From an uncultured Acetatifactor sp. (lineage in GTDB: Bacteria > Bacillota > Clostridia > Lachnospirales > Lachnospiraceae): DNA of 33,169 nt. Shown here piece after piece: positions 23,059 to 30,939 of the stretch; the stretch's first letter is position 1, and the number at the start of each line of letters is the position of its first letter. The notes under the pieces were generated by a model. The model saw only the letters and a program-made list of their open reading frames with translations. It did not search any database and was not told the DNA's origin. A program made the translations under genes and the position numbers. The DNA lies in the NCBI RefSeq assembly GCF_910585425.1, contig NZ_CAJUCP010000060.1, positions 1-33,169 on the forward strand, in the 5' to 3' direction.

Positions 23059-24921
23059 TTAGGTACGCACGTCAAAGGCATATCTGGAGAGCATGACGCC
23101 CCTCTCCTGCTTCAGAAGCGGCTCCAGCCCGCCTTTCGCCGGGGCCTGCTCCTTCTTCTCCTCCCTGACGGCCATGGCGTAGCTGCAGTCATAGCCCCTG
23201 GCGCGCAGGCGCTCCGTCAGGATGTCCATGTGGGCCGCCATGAAATCTATCATCTCATCGTCCCGGAGATAGAACTTCGTGCTCACCTTGCTGCTCTGCA
23301 TGGCCACATAGACATCCACCGGTCCCAGGTTCTCCATGTCCAGATGCAGCAGGGCGCTGACATTCCCGTCCTTCTTCGCCAGGTTCTTCTTGTTGGTATA
23401 GACGTACAGATCCCCGTGGGCATCCCGCTGCTGCAGGCGCAGGGGAAGCTGTACATAGCTGTACATCTGGTTGAGCTGCTGCAGGAAGTCCACGCTCTGG
23501 GACAGGGAGGCCGTGGCGCGGAAAGCCTCCGTGCCGTTCTGTCCCGCATGCTCCAGGGCCGTGGCCAGCCCCTTCAACTGTCTGTCCAGCCTGCGGTACA
23601 GCTCCTCCACCCTGCCCGGGACGGCCAGCTCCTCCGGCCGCAGCACCCAGTCCCCCTTCAGGGCACCGGCGAAAAACGCCCGGAAATTCTCCCCGGAAAA
23701 CAGCCTCTCCAGGGCCTGCATGGCACCGGCGGAAGTCCTTGCGCCCTCCGCCAGGCTTCCCAGCTTCGTAAAGAGCTGCAGCGCGTCCGCCTGGCCTCCC
23801 GCGAACTGCAGGATCTGGCTCCGCAGGTCGGAAGCCTCCTGGGGCGTCAGGTCCAGCTGGTCTACCAGGGCCATGGCCTCCTGGGCCACAGCCGCCCGCA
23901 GCCCGGCCTGTACCGCATCGGCCGTATTCCCGGCCTGCAGAACGGCCGCTTCACCCTGCCCCGCCGTCTGCCCTGCCCCGGCCGTCCCGGCCTCCGCGAC
24001 TTCTGCCGCCATGGCCAGGAGCGTGTCCGCGGCCAAGGCCCTGCCTGCCTGCGCCGCTGCCTCCCCCGGAGACGCGCCCTCAGCCAGAGGCTGTCCGGCC
24101 TGCCCGCCTTCCAGTACATCGCCTGTCCCCGGGACAGCTTCCCCTCCCGGCGCCACTGTCCCGGCGTTCTCCGTCCCCTGGGCGGCTCCCCCTTCCTGGG
24201 CGCCTCCTGTTCCGACTACATTTCCGTCTTCCTGTCCCGCTTCCCGAATCAGGGAGAGCACCTCCTGGTACAGCCTCACCGCACCGGCCACATCCCCCTC
24301 TGCCATCATGGAATCGAATACCTCCGGCAGCGCTCCCAGGATGTCCTCCATGCCCCCGGTCAGCTGATGGGTCAGGTTCCTGTAGGAGGCCATCTGGTTC
24401 ACGTTGGCCTCGTTCACAGGCATCTGCAGCTTGTGGAGATTGATGATATCTGCCACCGCGGCCTGGGGGAAGCTGTTGATCTCCCGGAAGATCTGCTGCA
24501 GACTGCCCTTGTTCACGGGAAGCCCGGCGGCCATAAGCTGCTCCGTCATGTCCACGGTGGTGCGGTTCAGGGGGAGCCCCGCCATGTCCAGCGCCTTCAT
24601 CACGTTCACGTCCGTGGCCACATTGGTGAATAGGGGGCTCAGCGTAAGCGCGCTTCCGTTGTTCTTCACCTCGAAGGTCATGTTCTTCCCGATTTCGATA
24701 TTCATGTTCCGGTCGATCCGGGCGTTCAGCACCATGTCCTCGGACAGCCTGATCTGCACCTCATTGCCGTTCCTGGCGATGATCTCGCCGCTGATGGTCT
24801 GTCCCGGCACCAGAGAACGGATCTGGCGGTTCATCAGCTCCGCCTGGGCCGGGGTGGGCTGGGGGGCATGCGCCGTATTGTCCGTCCGTACCTCTCCCGA
24901 AAACAGTTGTGACAGCTTCAT
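23059..24921 (-). CDS. FliK-like (hook-length control-like) protein, YlqG position
   Basis: The 620-residue protein has three parts. The N-terminal part (1-225, VPGQTISGEIIARNGNEVQIRLSEDMVLNARID) is beta-rich and of the type often seen in these proteins. The middle (about 225-330) is an Ala/Gly/Glu-rich low-complexity linker. The C-terminal part contains LHLDMENLGPVDVYVAM and VSTKFYLRDDEMIDFMAAHMDILTERLRARGYDCSYAMAV, close in layout to the FliK C-terminal substrate-switch domain. FliK measures hook length and acts on the FlhB C-domain; here a FlhB-C-like protein is encoded 71 nt downstream. No other flagellar gene is in the window. AAAGGAG precedes the start. The family match is from the C-terminus only, so the role is inferred. 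Confidence 0.75.
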   Translation of the reverse strand: MKLSQLFSGEVRTDNTAHAPQPTPAQAELMNRQIRSLVPGQTISGEIIARNGNEVQIRLSEDMVLNARIDRNMNIEIGKNMTFEVKNNGSALTLSPLFTNVATDVNVMKALDMAGLPLNRTTVDMTEQLMAAGLPVNKGSLQQIFREINSFPQAAVADIINLHKLQMPVNEANVNQMASYRNLTHQLTGGMEDILGALPEVFDSMMAEGDVAGAVRLYQEVLSLIREAGQEDGNVVGTGGAQEGGAAQGTENAGTVAPGGEAVPGTGDVLEGGQAGQPLAEGASPGEAAAQAGRALAADTLLAMAAEVAEAGTAGAGQTAGQGEAAVLQAGNTADAVQAGLRAAVAQEAMALVDQLDLTPQEASDLRSQILQFAGGQADALQLFTKLGSLAEGARTSAGAMQALERLFSGENFRAFFAGALKGDWVLRPEELAVPGRVEELYRRLDRQLKGLATALEHAGQNGTEAFRATASLSQSVDFLQQLNQMYSYVQLPLRLQQRDAHGDLYVYTNKKNLAKKDGNVSALLHLDMENLGPVDVYVAMQSSKVSTKFYLRDDEMIDFMAAHMDILTERLRARGYDCSYAMAVREEKKEQAPAKGGLEPLLKQERGVMLSRYAFDVRT

Positions 24922-24985
24922 CCGCGCTCTCCTTTCTTATCTCTGGAATCTCATATCCCTGAAATCTCTGCATCAGACAACATGC

Positions 24986-25741
24986 TCAGACAATGTTCCT
25001 GATGAAGCTCCTTCTGTGTATGGGCACAGGGCCGTATTTCCGCAGCGCCTCCATATGCTCCGCGCTGCCGTAGCCCTTATTTCCCGCAAATCCGTATTCC
25101 GGAAAAATCTTATCATAATCCCGCATCATCCTGTCCCTGGTGACCTTGGCGATGATGCTGGCCGCGCCGATGGAGATGCTCTTGGCGTCCCCCTTGACAA
25201 TGGGCACCTGGGGAATGGACACCCTGGGAATGGTCACTGCGTCGTTCAGCAGGATATCCGGCTTACAGGCCAGTCGGCCGATCGCCTCCCGCATGGCCTC
25301 ATAGGTGGCCTGCAGGATGTTGATCTCGTCGATCCGCTCCGGCGAGGCATATCCCAGCCCGCAGGAGACGGCCTGCTCCATGATGATGTCATAAAGCTCC
25401 TCTCTCTTTTTTTCGGACAGTTGCTTCGAATCATTTATATATAAAATGCGGCAGCCTCTGGGGAGGATCACCGCTCCGGCCACCACAGGGCCTGCCAGCG
25501 GCCCTCTCCCCACCTCGTCTATCCCGCAGATAAAGTCACAGGCCCCGTACTGTTCCTCGTACACCCTTATCGTCTCTATCCGCTGCCTCTCCCGCTCCAG
25601 CGCGTCAAGCCGCCTTGCCGCCGTCTCCGCCAGCTTCCGCACGCCCGCCCGCTCGTCCCGGGAATATTCCTTTACAAATTCAGGCAGCTCCTCAATGGTC
25701 GCTGCCTGAAGAATCCTCTTTATCTCAGTGGTGCTTTTCAT
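24986..25741 (-). CDS. rnhB: ribonuclease HII
   Basis: The 251-residue enzyme removes ribonucleotides from DNA and cleaves RNA in RNA-DNA hybrids. It has the catalytic ICGIDEVGRGPLAGPVVAGAV (D75, E76), INDSKQLSEKKREELYDII, VKGDAKSISIGAASIIAKVTRDRMM and the end motif YGFAGNKGYGSAEHMEALRKYG. The N-terminal 68 residues form a charged helical extension found in many Firmicute RnhB proteins. AAAGGAACCGGA precedes the ATG. It lies 42 nt after a lepB gene in the long operon. Confidence 0.96.
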   Translation of the reverse strand: MKSTTEIKRILQAATIEELPEFVKEYSRDERAGVRKLAETAARRLDALERERQRIETIRVYEEQYGACDFICGIDEVGRGPLAGPVVAGAVILPRGCRILYINDSKQLSEKKREELYDIIMEQAVSCGLGYASPERIDEINILQATYEAMREAIGRLACKPDILLNDAVTIPRVSIPQVPIVKGDAKSISIGAASIIAKVTRDRMMRDYDKIFPEYGFAGNKGYGSAEHMEALRKYGPVPIHRRSFIRNIV

Positions 25742-25783
25742 TCCGGTTCCTTTCGTCTCTCTTGTATTGCCACGGGGCCCATG

Positions 25784-26329
25784 CTACTGATGCTTCAGTA
25801 TGCCCAGCTTGGACAGGGGCCAAATCCGGACCCACGCCCTGCCTACAATGTCGTCGCCATGGATGTTCCCCACGATTTCCGTGCGGCTGTCCGTGCTGTT
25901 GTTGCGGTTGTCCCCCATGACGAAGTATTCATCCTCCCCCAGGACGATCGGCTCCACCGCGATGCCCACATGCTCCGGCGCGATGACTTCCCTGCCGTAG
26001 TTCTCCGGGAGCAGCTCGCCGTTGATATAGATATTTCCCTGCAGATCGATCTGCACCGTCTCTCCGGGAAGCCCGATGATCCTCTTGATATAGTATGTAT
26101 TCTTCTCCTGTTTGAATGGGAATACAATGATATCGAACCTTTTCGGGTCGCTGAAACGATAGGTGATCTTATCCACGATCAGGTTATCCCCATCGGTCAG
26201 CATGGGCTCCATGGAAGAGCCGTCCACCTCTGTCCTCTGCCCCACGAACGTGATCACCAGCCATGTCAGGCACAATACCCCTAATAGATAAGCAAGCGTG
26301 CTTATCATCTCTTTCATTACTTTGCTCAT
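25784..26329 (-). CDS. lepB: signal peptidase I (second copy in operon)
   Basis: The 181-residue protein has a single N-terminal membrane helix (about 9-30) and the Ser-Lys dyad of type I signal peptidases: S39 in SSMEPM and K82 in YYIKRIIGLPGE, then FVMGDNRNNSTDSR. It cleaves signal peptides from exported proteins on the outer face of the membrane. Its ATG overlaps the rbgA stop (ATGA), which implies translational coupling. A related enzyme is encoded at 27221-27799. Confidence 0.95.
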   Translation of the reverse strand: MSKVMKEMISTLAYLLGVLCLTWLVITFVGQRTEVDGSSMEPMLTDGDNLIVDKITYRFSDPKRFDIIVFPFKQEKNTYYIKRIIGLPGETVQIDLQGNIYINGELLPENYGREVIAPEHVGIAVEPIVLGEDEYFVMGDNRNNSTDSRTEIVGNIHGDDIVGRAWVRIWPLSKLGILKHQ

Positions 26330-27219
26330 CCTCTGTTCTCCTGTTCCGGCACGGGCTGCCTTTCGGGGCGCTCCAGCGTCAGCCTCCCCAGGCGGCCGCT
26401 CCTGAAATCATCCAGCAGCAGATCTGCCGCTTTCTTCAGGTCAAGATTCTCCCCTTTCAGGAAGCATCTCCTGCATCGCGCGATGCCCTCCAGCATGGCC
26501 GCCATGCTGTTGGCCTCCCCCGCATCGCTCTCCCACGAGATCCCGTACCGCCCTGTGACGGCCTCCGGGTACAGCTCCCGCAGCAGTTCCAGCAGGTCAC
26601 AGGCCAGCTCTTCCATGACGATGATTTCGTCATTCATGGAGCCGATAAAGGCAAGATGCATCCCCACCTCATTGTCCTCGAACTTGGGCCACAGGATGCC
26701 CGGCGTGTCCAGCAGCTCCAGGCTCTTGTTCAGCCGGATCCACTGCTTTCCCTTGGTGACCCCCGGCTTGTTCCCTGTCTTGGTGCAGGCCCTGCCCGCA
26801 AAGGCGTTGATGAAGGTGGATTTGCCCACATTGGGGATGCCCACCACCATGGCCCTCACCGGACGGTTGAGGATGCCGCGCTTCCTGTCCCTTGCGATTT
26901 TTTCGGCACAGGCCTTCTGCACCAGGCTGTTGATGGCCTTGATGCCCGCGCCGGACTTGGAGTTCACCTCCAGGGCGAAGACTCCCCTGTCTTCAAAATA
27001 CCGCATCCACGCTTTGTTGCAGCCCTCGTCGGCCAGGTCGGACTTGTTCAGGAGCACGATCCTGGACTTGCCCTTCCCCAGCTCGTCGATGTCCGGGTTG
27101 CGGCTGGCCACCGGCACCCTGGCGTCCACCAGTTCTATGATCAAATCAATCAGTTTTATGTTTTCCTGCATCATACGCCTTGCTTTCGTCATATGACCAG
27201 GATACCATTGATAATTCAT
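26326..27219 (-). CDS. rbgA: ribosome biogenesis GTPase RbgA (YlqF)
   Basis: This is a circularly permuted GTPase of 297 residues. The G4 motif NKSDL (58-62) comes before G1 GIPNVGKST (about 127-135) and G3 DTPGILWPK, which is typical of YlqF. It acts late in 50S assembly. The N-terminus NYQWYPGHMTKARRMMQENIKLIDLIIELVDARVP is characteristic. The start lies one base after the stop of the upstream lepB (TAGAATG) with no strong ribosome site, so it is probably coupled. It overlaps the next lepB by 4 bases. GTPase and signal peptidase genes are interleaved. Confidence 0.96.
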   Translation of the reverse strand: MNYQWYPGHMTKARRMMQENIKLIDLIIELVDARVPVASRNPDIDELGKGKSRIVLLNKSDLADEGCNKAWMRYFEDRGVFALEVNSKSGAGIKAINSLVQKACAEKIARDRKRGILNRPVRAMVVGIPNVGKSTFINAFAGRACTKTGNKPGVTKGKQWIRLNKSLELLDTPGILWPKFEDNEVGMHLAFIGSMNDEIIVMEELACDLLELLRELYPEAVTGRYGISWESDAGEANSMAAMLEGIARCRRCFLKGENLDLKKAADLLLDDFRSGRLGRLTLERPERQPVPEQENRG

Positions 27220-27220
27220 T

Positions 27221-27799
27221 CTATTTTACGAATCCCATGCCCGTATCCCCATACGCTGCACGGAACCATACCTTTCCTAGGATGTCTTCCTCCCGCACCG
27301 GCCCGATATTGGCCGAGCGGCTGTCCTCGCTGTTGCCCGGGTTGTCCCCGATGCAGAAATACTCTCCGTTCTCCACGGTGAACTCCTCGGCGGCGATTCC
27401 GGCCTCCGCCAGCTTCTCCTCCACCCATGGGCTCTCCTCCCCGTTCACGTACAGGATGCCGTCACGGATCGCCACGCTGTCTCCCGGCCCTGCCACCACG
27501 CGCTTCACATAATAATGGGTATTCTCATTCCCATTGGGCAGGAACACCACCACATCCCCGGCTTTGGGGGAGGAGATCAGATACACGAAGGAATTGATGA
27601 ATATCTGCTGTCCGTTGTACAGCGCGGGCTCCATGGACACGCCCACCACATTGGTGGTCACCCCCAGGAAGACATTCAGCACCACCGCTATGAAGATTGC
27701 CGTAAAGATGCCGAACAGCCAGCTGAAGGCCTCCCGCACATGGGCCGAGCTTATTTTCTTTTTGCGTCTGTAAAAGCTGAGACCTCTGTTTTTCGCCAT
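27221..27799 (-). CDS. lepB: signal peptidase I (first copy in operon)
   Basis: The 192-residue product has a basic N-terminal tail (KNRGLSFYRRKKK), one membrane helix at about 25-47, catalytic S55 (VSMEPAL) and K99 (YYVKRVVAGPGD), and FCIGDNPGNSEDSRS. ATG 27799 has AGGA 8 nt upstream. A longer TTG-started frame (27829) would start inside the arm of the rplS terminator hairpin and is unlikely. It is only moderately similar to the copy at 25784, which suggests different substrates or conditions. Confidence 0.93.
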   Translation of the reverse strand: MAKNRGLSFYRRKKKISSAHVREAFSWLFGIFTAIFIAVVLNVFLGVTTNVVGVSMEPALYNGQQIFINSFVYLISSPKAGDVVVFLPNGNENTHYYVKRVVAGPGDSVAIRDGILYVNGEESPWVEEKLAEAGIAAEEFTVENGEYFCIGDNPGNSEDSRSANIGPVREEDILGKVWFRAAYGDTGMGFVK

Positions 27800-27810
27800 A
27801 TGATCATTCC

Positions 27811-27851
27811 TGATGAAAGAAAAGGACAACTACGTGAGTAATTGCCCTTTT
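27811..27851 (-). terminator. intrinsic terminator/attenuator after rplS
   Basis: On the minus strand AAAAGGGCAA pairs with TTGTCCTTTT (one G-U) around a 12-nt loop, and the right arm runs on into CTTT. It lies within the short rplS-lepB gap and probably gives partial termination, reducing expression of the genes below rplS. Confidence 0.6.
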
Positions 27852-27857
27852 GTCCGC

Positions 27858-28205
27858 TTACCTTACGGCTTCTTTTACCTTTGCCTTCTTACCGACGCGG
27901 CCTCTCAAGTAGTTCAGCTTAGCACGTCTGACCTTACCTCTCCTGATGACCTCGATCCGCTCCACATTGGGGGAATGTACAGGCCAGGTCTTCTCAACGC
28001 CAATGCCATTGGATGACTTCCTGACGGTAAATGTCTCGCGGCTGCTTCCGCCCTGCCTCTTCAGGACGATGCCCTCGAACACCTGGACTCTCTCTCTGTT
28101 TCCTTCCTTAATCTTACCGTATACTCTTACGGTATCGCCGACATTGAACTCATCGACTTGGCTTTTTAACTGCTCAGCCTCGATTTCTCTGATGATGTCA
28201 CTCAT
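27858..28205 (-). CDS. rplS: 50S ribosomal protein L19
   Basis: The 115-residue protein matches bL19 over its length: FNVGDTVRVYGKIKEGNRERVQVFEGIVLKRQGGSSRETFTVRKSSNGIGVEKTWPVHSPNVERIEVIRRGKVRRAKLNYLRGRVGKKAKVKE. It sits at the 30S-50S interface. A strong AAAAAGGAGG site precedes the ATG. The trmD-rplS order is conserved. Confidence 0.98.
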   Translation of the reverse strand: MSDIIREIEAEQLKSQVDEFNVGDTVRVYGKIKEGNRERVQVFEGIVLKRQGGSSRETFTVRKSSNGIGVEKTWPVHSPNVERIEVIRRGKVRRAKLNYLRGRVGKKAKVKEAVR

Positions 28206-28312
28206 AATGAGCCTCCTTTTTCACTAGATGTTCTTAATGTCCGTAGGAATCGTCCTGATTTCCTGACAACAGAGGACCATCTCTTCTTCACAACATGAAA
28301 AGTTTAGCATAT
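28206..28312 (-). promoter_or_regulatory. possible L19 leader in trmD-rplS spacer
   Basis: The 107-bp spacer is long for this operon and AT-rich. On the minus strand it can form AGGAAATC-AGGAC-GATTCCT (one bulge) and a closing AGATG/CATCT pairing near the L19 ribosome site. An L19 leader RNA is known in this position in other Firmicutes. Its consensus could not be checked here. Confidence 0.3.
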
Positions 28313-29734
28313 TCACGTATCATTTGCAAGCACTTTTTCCAGCCACCAGAAAGTTTTTTCCGCTTTATAAAATCCCAGGCGCTCCTGGAGCCGCTCCGAG
28401 GCGGCATTTCCCACGGCCACATGCCCGTATGGCGTCTGGCCCCGCTCCAGCATGCGGTTTACGACATAGGCCTCCAGAGAGGCCCCGATGCCCCTGCCCC
28501 GGAAAGGCTCCTCCACGAAGAGCATCCCCAGGGCCCCCTCTTCATGCGTCCCCACGAAGCCCACCTGCCTGCCCTCCAGGAACGCTCCGTACATGGCGCC
28601 CGCCAGAATCCGCTCCCTGACGTATCCGCCCTCCGTGCCCGGGCCCTCCGAACCGCTGCCGTACCATCCGGATACATACGGGAAATCCTCCATGGAGAGC
28701 CGCCTGATCTCCTTGTGCCGCACGGGCAGGGCCTCCTTCCGGGTGTACAGCATCTGGCTGAACTCCCCGAAGACGGCATATCCTCTCTCCGCCAGCAGAT
28801 CCCGCATAAAGGCCTCCGACACCAGCACCATCCGGGTATCCCCGGGCAGCAGATCCGCCATCCGCTCCCCGGTCTCCCCGTCCAGAGCCGTCAGCATGGC
28901 AATGGCGCAGCATCTGTCATACAGCAGCAGGGCCGTGTCCTTTCCACGGAAATCCGTATATAAGATATCGGCTTGCCCCCTGGACAGGCTCTCCATCATG
29001 TGGATATTGTCCCGCTTCTGCCTGGAGAGCCGCTCTGTCAGCCGCTGCTTCTCCTGATATCTGGCATAGAGGTCGGGGCGCCTGCTGGCGGTGCGCTGCC
29101 TGGACTGCTCCAGCCGCCATGTGCTCACCAGTCTGTGGTTGCCCGACAGGAGCACCTCCGGCACACGCATCCCCTGCCACTGCTCCGGCCGGGAATACTG
29201 GGGATATTCCAGCAGGTCGTTGAAGAAGCTCTCCTCGCCGGCGGACTCCTCGTTACCCAGCACCCCGGGAATCAGCCGCCCGATGGCATCGATCATCACC
29301 ATGGCCGCCAGCTCCCCTCCCGTCAGCACATAGTCGCCGATGGACACCTGGTCCGTGACCACCAGCTCCAGCACCCGCTCGTCTATGCCCTCGTAGTGGC
29401 CGCAGAGGAACACAAGCTCCTCCTCCCTGGCGAAGTCCTGCGCCATCCTCTGGGTGAAGGGCGCTCCCTGGGGCGTCATGTAGATCGTCCTGACTGCCCT
29501 TCCGCCGGTCACGGCCCTGTGGGCATCATACACGGGCTGCGCCTGCATCAGCATGCCGGCCCCGCCTCCGTAAGGGTAGTCGTCCACTTTTCCGTGCCTG
29601 TCCAGGGTGTAGTCCCTGATGTCCACCGCGTTCAGGGAAAGCAGCCCCCGCTCCGCCGCCCTGCCGATGATGCTGGGGCTCAGCCCCTGCAGGACCATCT
29701 CCGGGAACAGGGTTAGTATATGGAATTTCGTCAC
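28313..29734 (-). CDS. trmD: tRNA (guanine37-N1)-methyltransferase fused to GNAT acetyltransferase domain
   Basis: The product is 473 residues from a GTG start; TrmD alone is about 240. Residues 1 to about 240 are TrmD: FHILTLFPEMVLQGL, DYPYGGGAGMLMQ, FLCGHYEGIDERV, SIGDYVLTGGELAAMVMIDAIGRLIPGVLGNEES and RPEQWQGMRVPEVLLSGNH, which methylates G37 of tRNAs and prevents frameshifting. Residues about 250-473 end in a GNAT fold: FVGTHEEGALGMLFVEEPFRGRGIG (acetyl-CoA loop near 413) and VAVGNAASERLQERLGFYKAEKTFWW. No stop or frameshift separates them. The GTG at 29734 has GGAG about 10 nt upstream, overlapping the rimM end; the open frame up to 29815 lies inside rimM. The acetyl acceptor is unknown. 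Confidence 0.93.
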   Translation of the reverse strand: MTKFHILTLFPEMVLQGLSPSIIGRAAERGLLSLNAVDIRDYTLDRHGKVDDYPYGGGAGMLMQAQPVYDAHRAVTGGRAVRTIYMTPQGAPFTQRMAQDFAREEELVFLCGHYEGIDERVLELVVTDQVSIGDYVLTGGELAAMVMIDAIGRLIPGVLGNEESAGEESFFNDLLEYPQYSRPEQWQGMRVPEVLLSGNHRLVSTWRLEQSRQRTASRRPDLYARYQEKQRLTERLSRQKRDNIHMMESLSRGQADILYTDFRGKDTALLLYDRCCAIAMLTALDGETGERMADLLPGDTRMVLVSEAFMRDLLAERGYAVFGEFSQMLYTRKEALPVRHKEIRRLSMEDFPYVSGWYGSGSEGPGTEGGYVRERILAGAMYGAFLEGRQVGFVGTHEEGALGMLFVEEPFRGRGIGASLEAYVVNRMLERGQTPYGHVAVGNAASERLQERLGFYKAEKTFWWLEKVLANDT

Positions 29735-29739
29735 TTTTC

Positions 29740-30264
29740 TCACGCTCCGTCCAATAGTCCCTCTAAAATGTGTATCCGGATGAACCCGGCCTCCACGTCC
29801 ACCTCCAGGACGCACTGCTTGATGGCGGGCAGGAGCAGCTCCCTGCCGTCCCGCAGGCCGATGGCGTACACATCGTTGGCGCCTGTCTCTATCACATCCT
29901 TCAGGGTGCCGATTTCCGTCCCGTCCTCGTCCCGCACTGTCAGCCCGATCAAATCCGCCACGAAATACTCGTCCTTCTTAAGCCGCACCGCCTCGCTCCT
30001 GGGCACCAGCAGAGAGGCCTTGCGGTATCTTTCCACATCCTCTATGCTGTCAATCCCCCGGAACTTCAGTATGGCGAACTGCTTGAAGAATTTCACGCCC
30101 TCTATCTCCAGGACCGTTCCCGCGTCCCGCGCCTTGCCGGTATCCAGCGTCACCTTTTTCAGACGCTTGAACCGTTTCACATCGTCCGTGGTGGGGAACA
30201 CCTTTACCTCCCCCTTCAGGCCGTGGGTGGAGGTGATGATGCCTACCTTGAAATACTCTTCCAT
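29740..30264 (-). CDS. rimM: 16S rRNA processing protein RimM
   Basis: The 174-residue protein shows the RimM N-terminal domain (FKVGIITSTHGLKGEVKVFPTTDD) and the PRC-barrel C-terminal half (EYFVADLIGLTVRDEDGTEIGTLKDVIETGANDVYAI, LLLPAIKQCVLEVDVEAGFIRIHILEGLL). It assists 30S head assembly and binds S19. AGGAG precedes the start. It is 5 nt from trmD, so the two are coupled. A terminator-like hairpin sits just upstream. Confidence 0.97.
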   Translation of the reverse strand: MEEYFKVGIITSTHGLKGEVKVFPTTDDVKRFKRLKKVTLDTGKARDAGTVLEIEGVKFFKQFAILKFRGIDSIEDVERYRKASLLVPRSEAVRLKKDEYFVADLIGLTVRDEDGTEIGTLKDVIETGANDVYAIGLRDGRELLLPAIKQCVLEVDVEAGFIRIHILEGLLDGA

Positions 30265-30281
30265 CCATTTCTCCTATATGA

Positions 30282-30334
30282 CAAAAAGGCCGCCGCATCC
30301 AGGAGAGTACCAGGACTCATCCCATGCAGCAGCC
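30282..30334 (-). terminator. terminator/attenuator between khpA and rimM
   Basis: On the minus strand GGCTGCTGCAT pairs with ATGCGGCGGCC (11 bp with two G-U), followed by TTTTTG. The loop itself can form GAGT/ACTC. It would reduce read-through from rpsP-khpA into rimM-trmD, a known way to keep RimM and TrmD below ribosomal-protein levels. Confidence 0.6.
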
Positions 30335-30373
30335 CCTGCCGGAACATCGCATTTCCTAACTCATGCGCTTCCT

Positions 30374-30616
30374 CTACACGATTTCAACATCCACATTCTT
30401 CTTGTCCCGAAAAGACGCCGCTTTCACCACCGAGCGAATCGCTTTCGCTATCCTGCCCTGCTTGCCGATGACTTTTCCCATGTCGGACGATGCTACATGA
30501 AGCTCGATGACAGACCCCCGGCCCTCGGCCTTCTCCGTCACCACAACCTCCTCCGGGTTATCCACAAGCGCTTTTGCGATAACCTCCACCAATTCTTTGG
30601 AATGCATTTCTTCCAT
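30374..30616 (-). CDS. khpA: KH domain RNA-binding protein KhpA
   Basis: The 80-residue protein is a single type-II KH domain with the GxxG loop in MGKVIGKQGRIAKAIRSVVKAA. It matches the YlqC/KhpA family found between rpsP and rimM. KhpA forms a complex with KhpB in other Firmicutes and binds many RNAs, affecting cell-envelope growth. A GGAGGTGG site lies before the ATG. It is 25 nt after rpsP. Confidence 0.96.
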   Translation of the reverse strand: MEEMHSKELVEVIAKALVDNPEEVVVTEKAEGRGSVIELHVASSDMGKVIGKQGRIAKAIRSVVKAASFRDKKNVDVEIV

Positions 30617-30641
30617 TTATAGCCACCTCCAAGAATGATTT

Positions 30642-30887
30642 TTACTTCTCGATGCCAGCGGCTTTGAACAGCTTTCCTACCGTCTCTGTGGGCTGAGCGC
30701 CGTTTGCCAGCCACTTCTTGGCCAGCTCCTCGTTGATTTTGAAGGTGCTGGGATCCGTGCTGGGATCATAGGTGCCAATCTCCTCGATGAACTTGCCGTC
30801 TCTGGGGGAACGGGAATCAGCTACGATGATTCTATAAAAAGGAGCCTTCTTCTGTCCCATTCTTCTCAGTCTGATCTTTACTGCCAT
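30642..30887 (-). CDS. rpsP: 30S ribosomal protein S16
   Basis: The 81-residue protein has the full bS16 pattern: VKIRLRRMGQKKAPFYRIIVADSRSPRDGKFIEEIGTYDPSTDPSTFKINEELAKKWLANGAQPTETVGKLFKAAG. An AAGAGGT site precedes the ATG. It is part of the ylxM-ffh-rpsP-khpA run, separated from ffh by a 250-bp spacer that holds short repeats. Confidence 0.98.
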   Translation of the reverse strand: MAVKIRLRRMGQKKAPFYRIIVADSRSPRDGKFIEEIGTYDPSTDPSTFKINEELAKKWLANGAQPTETVGKLFKAAGIEK

Positions 30888-30939
30888 AGTCTCTACCTCT
30901 TTCTGCCGTCCTGTACGGCCCTTGTGTTGAATTGTTTTT

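Noticed and set aside
29735..29815. N-terminal extension of trmD into rimM
   Set aside because: Family alignment begins at VTKFHILTLFPEM, and the GTG at 29734 has a ribosome site.
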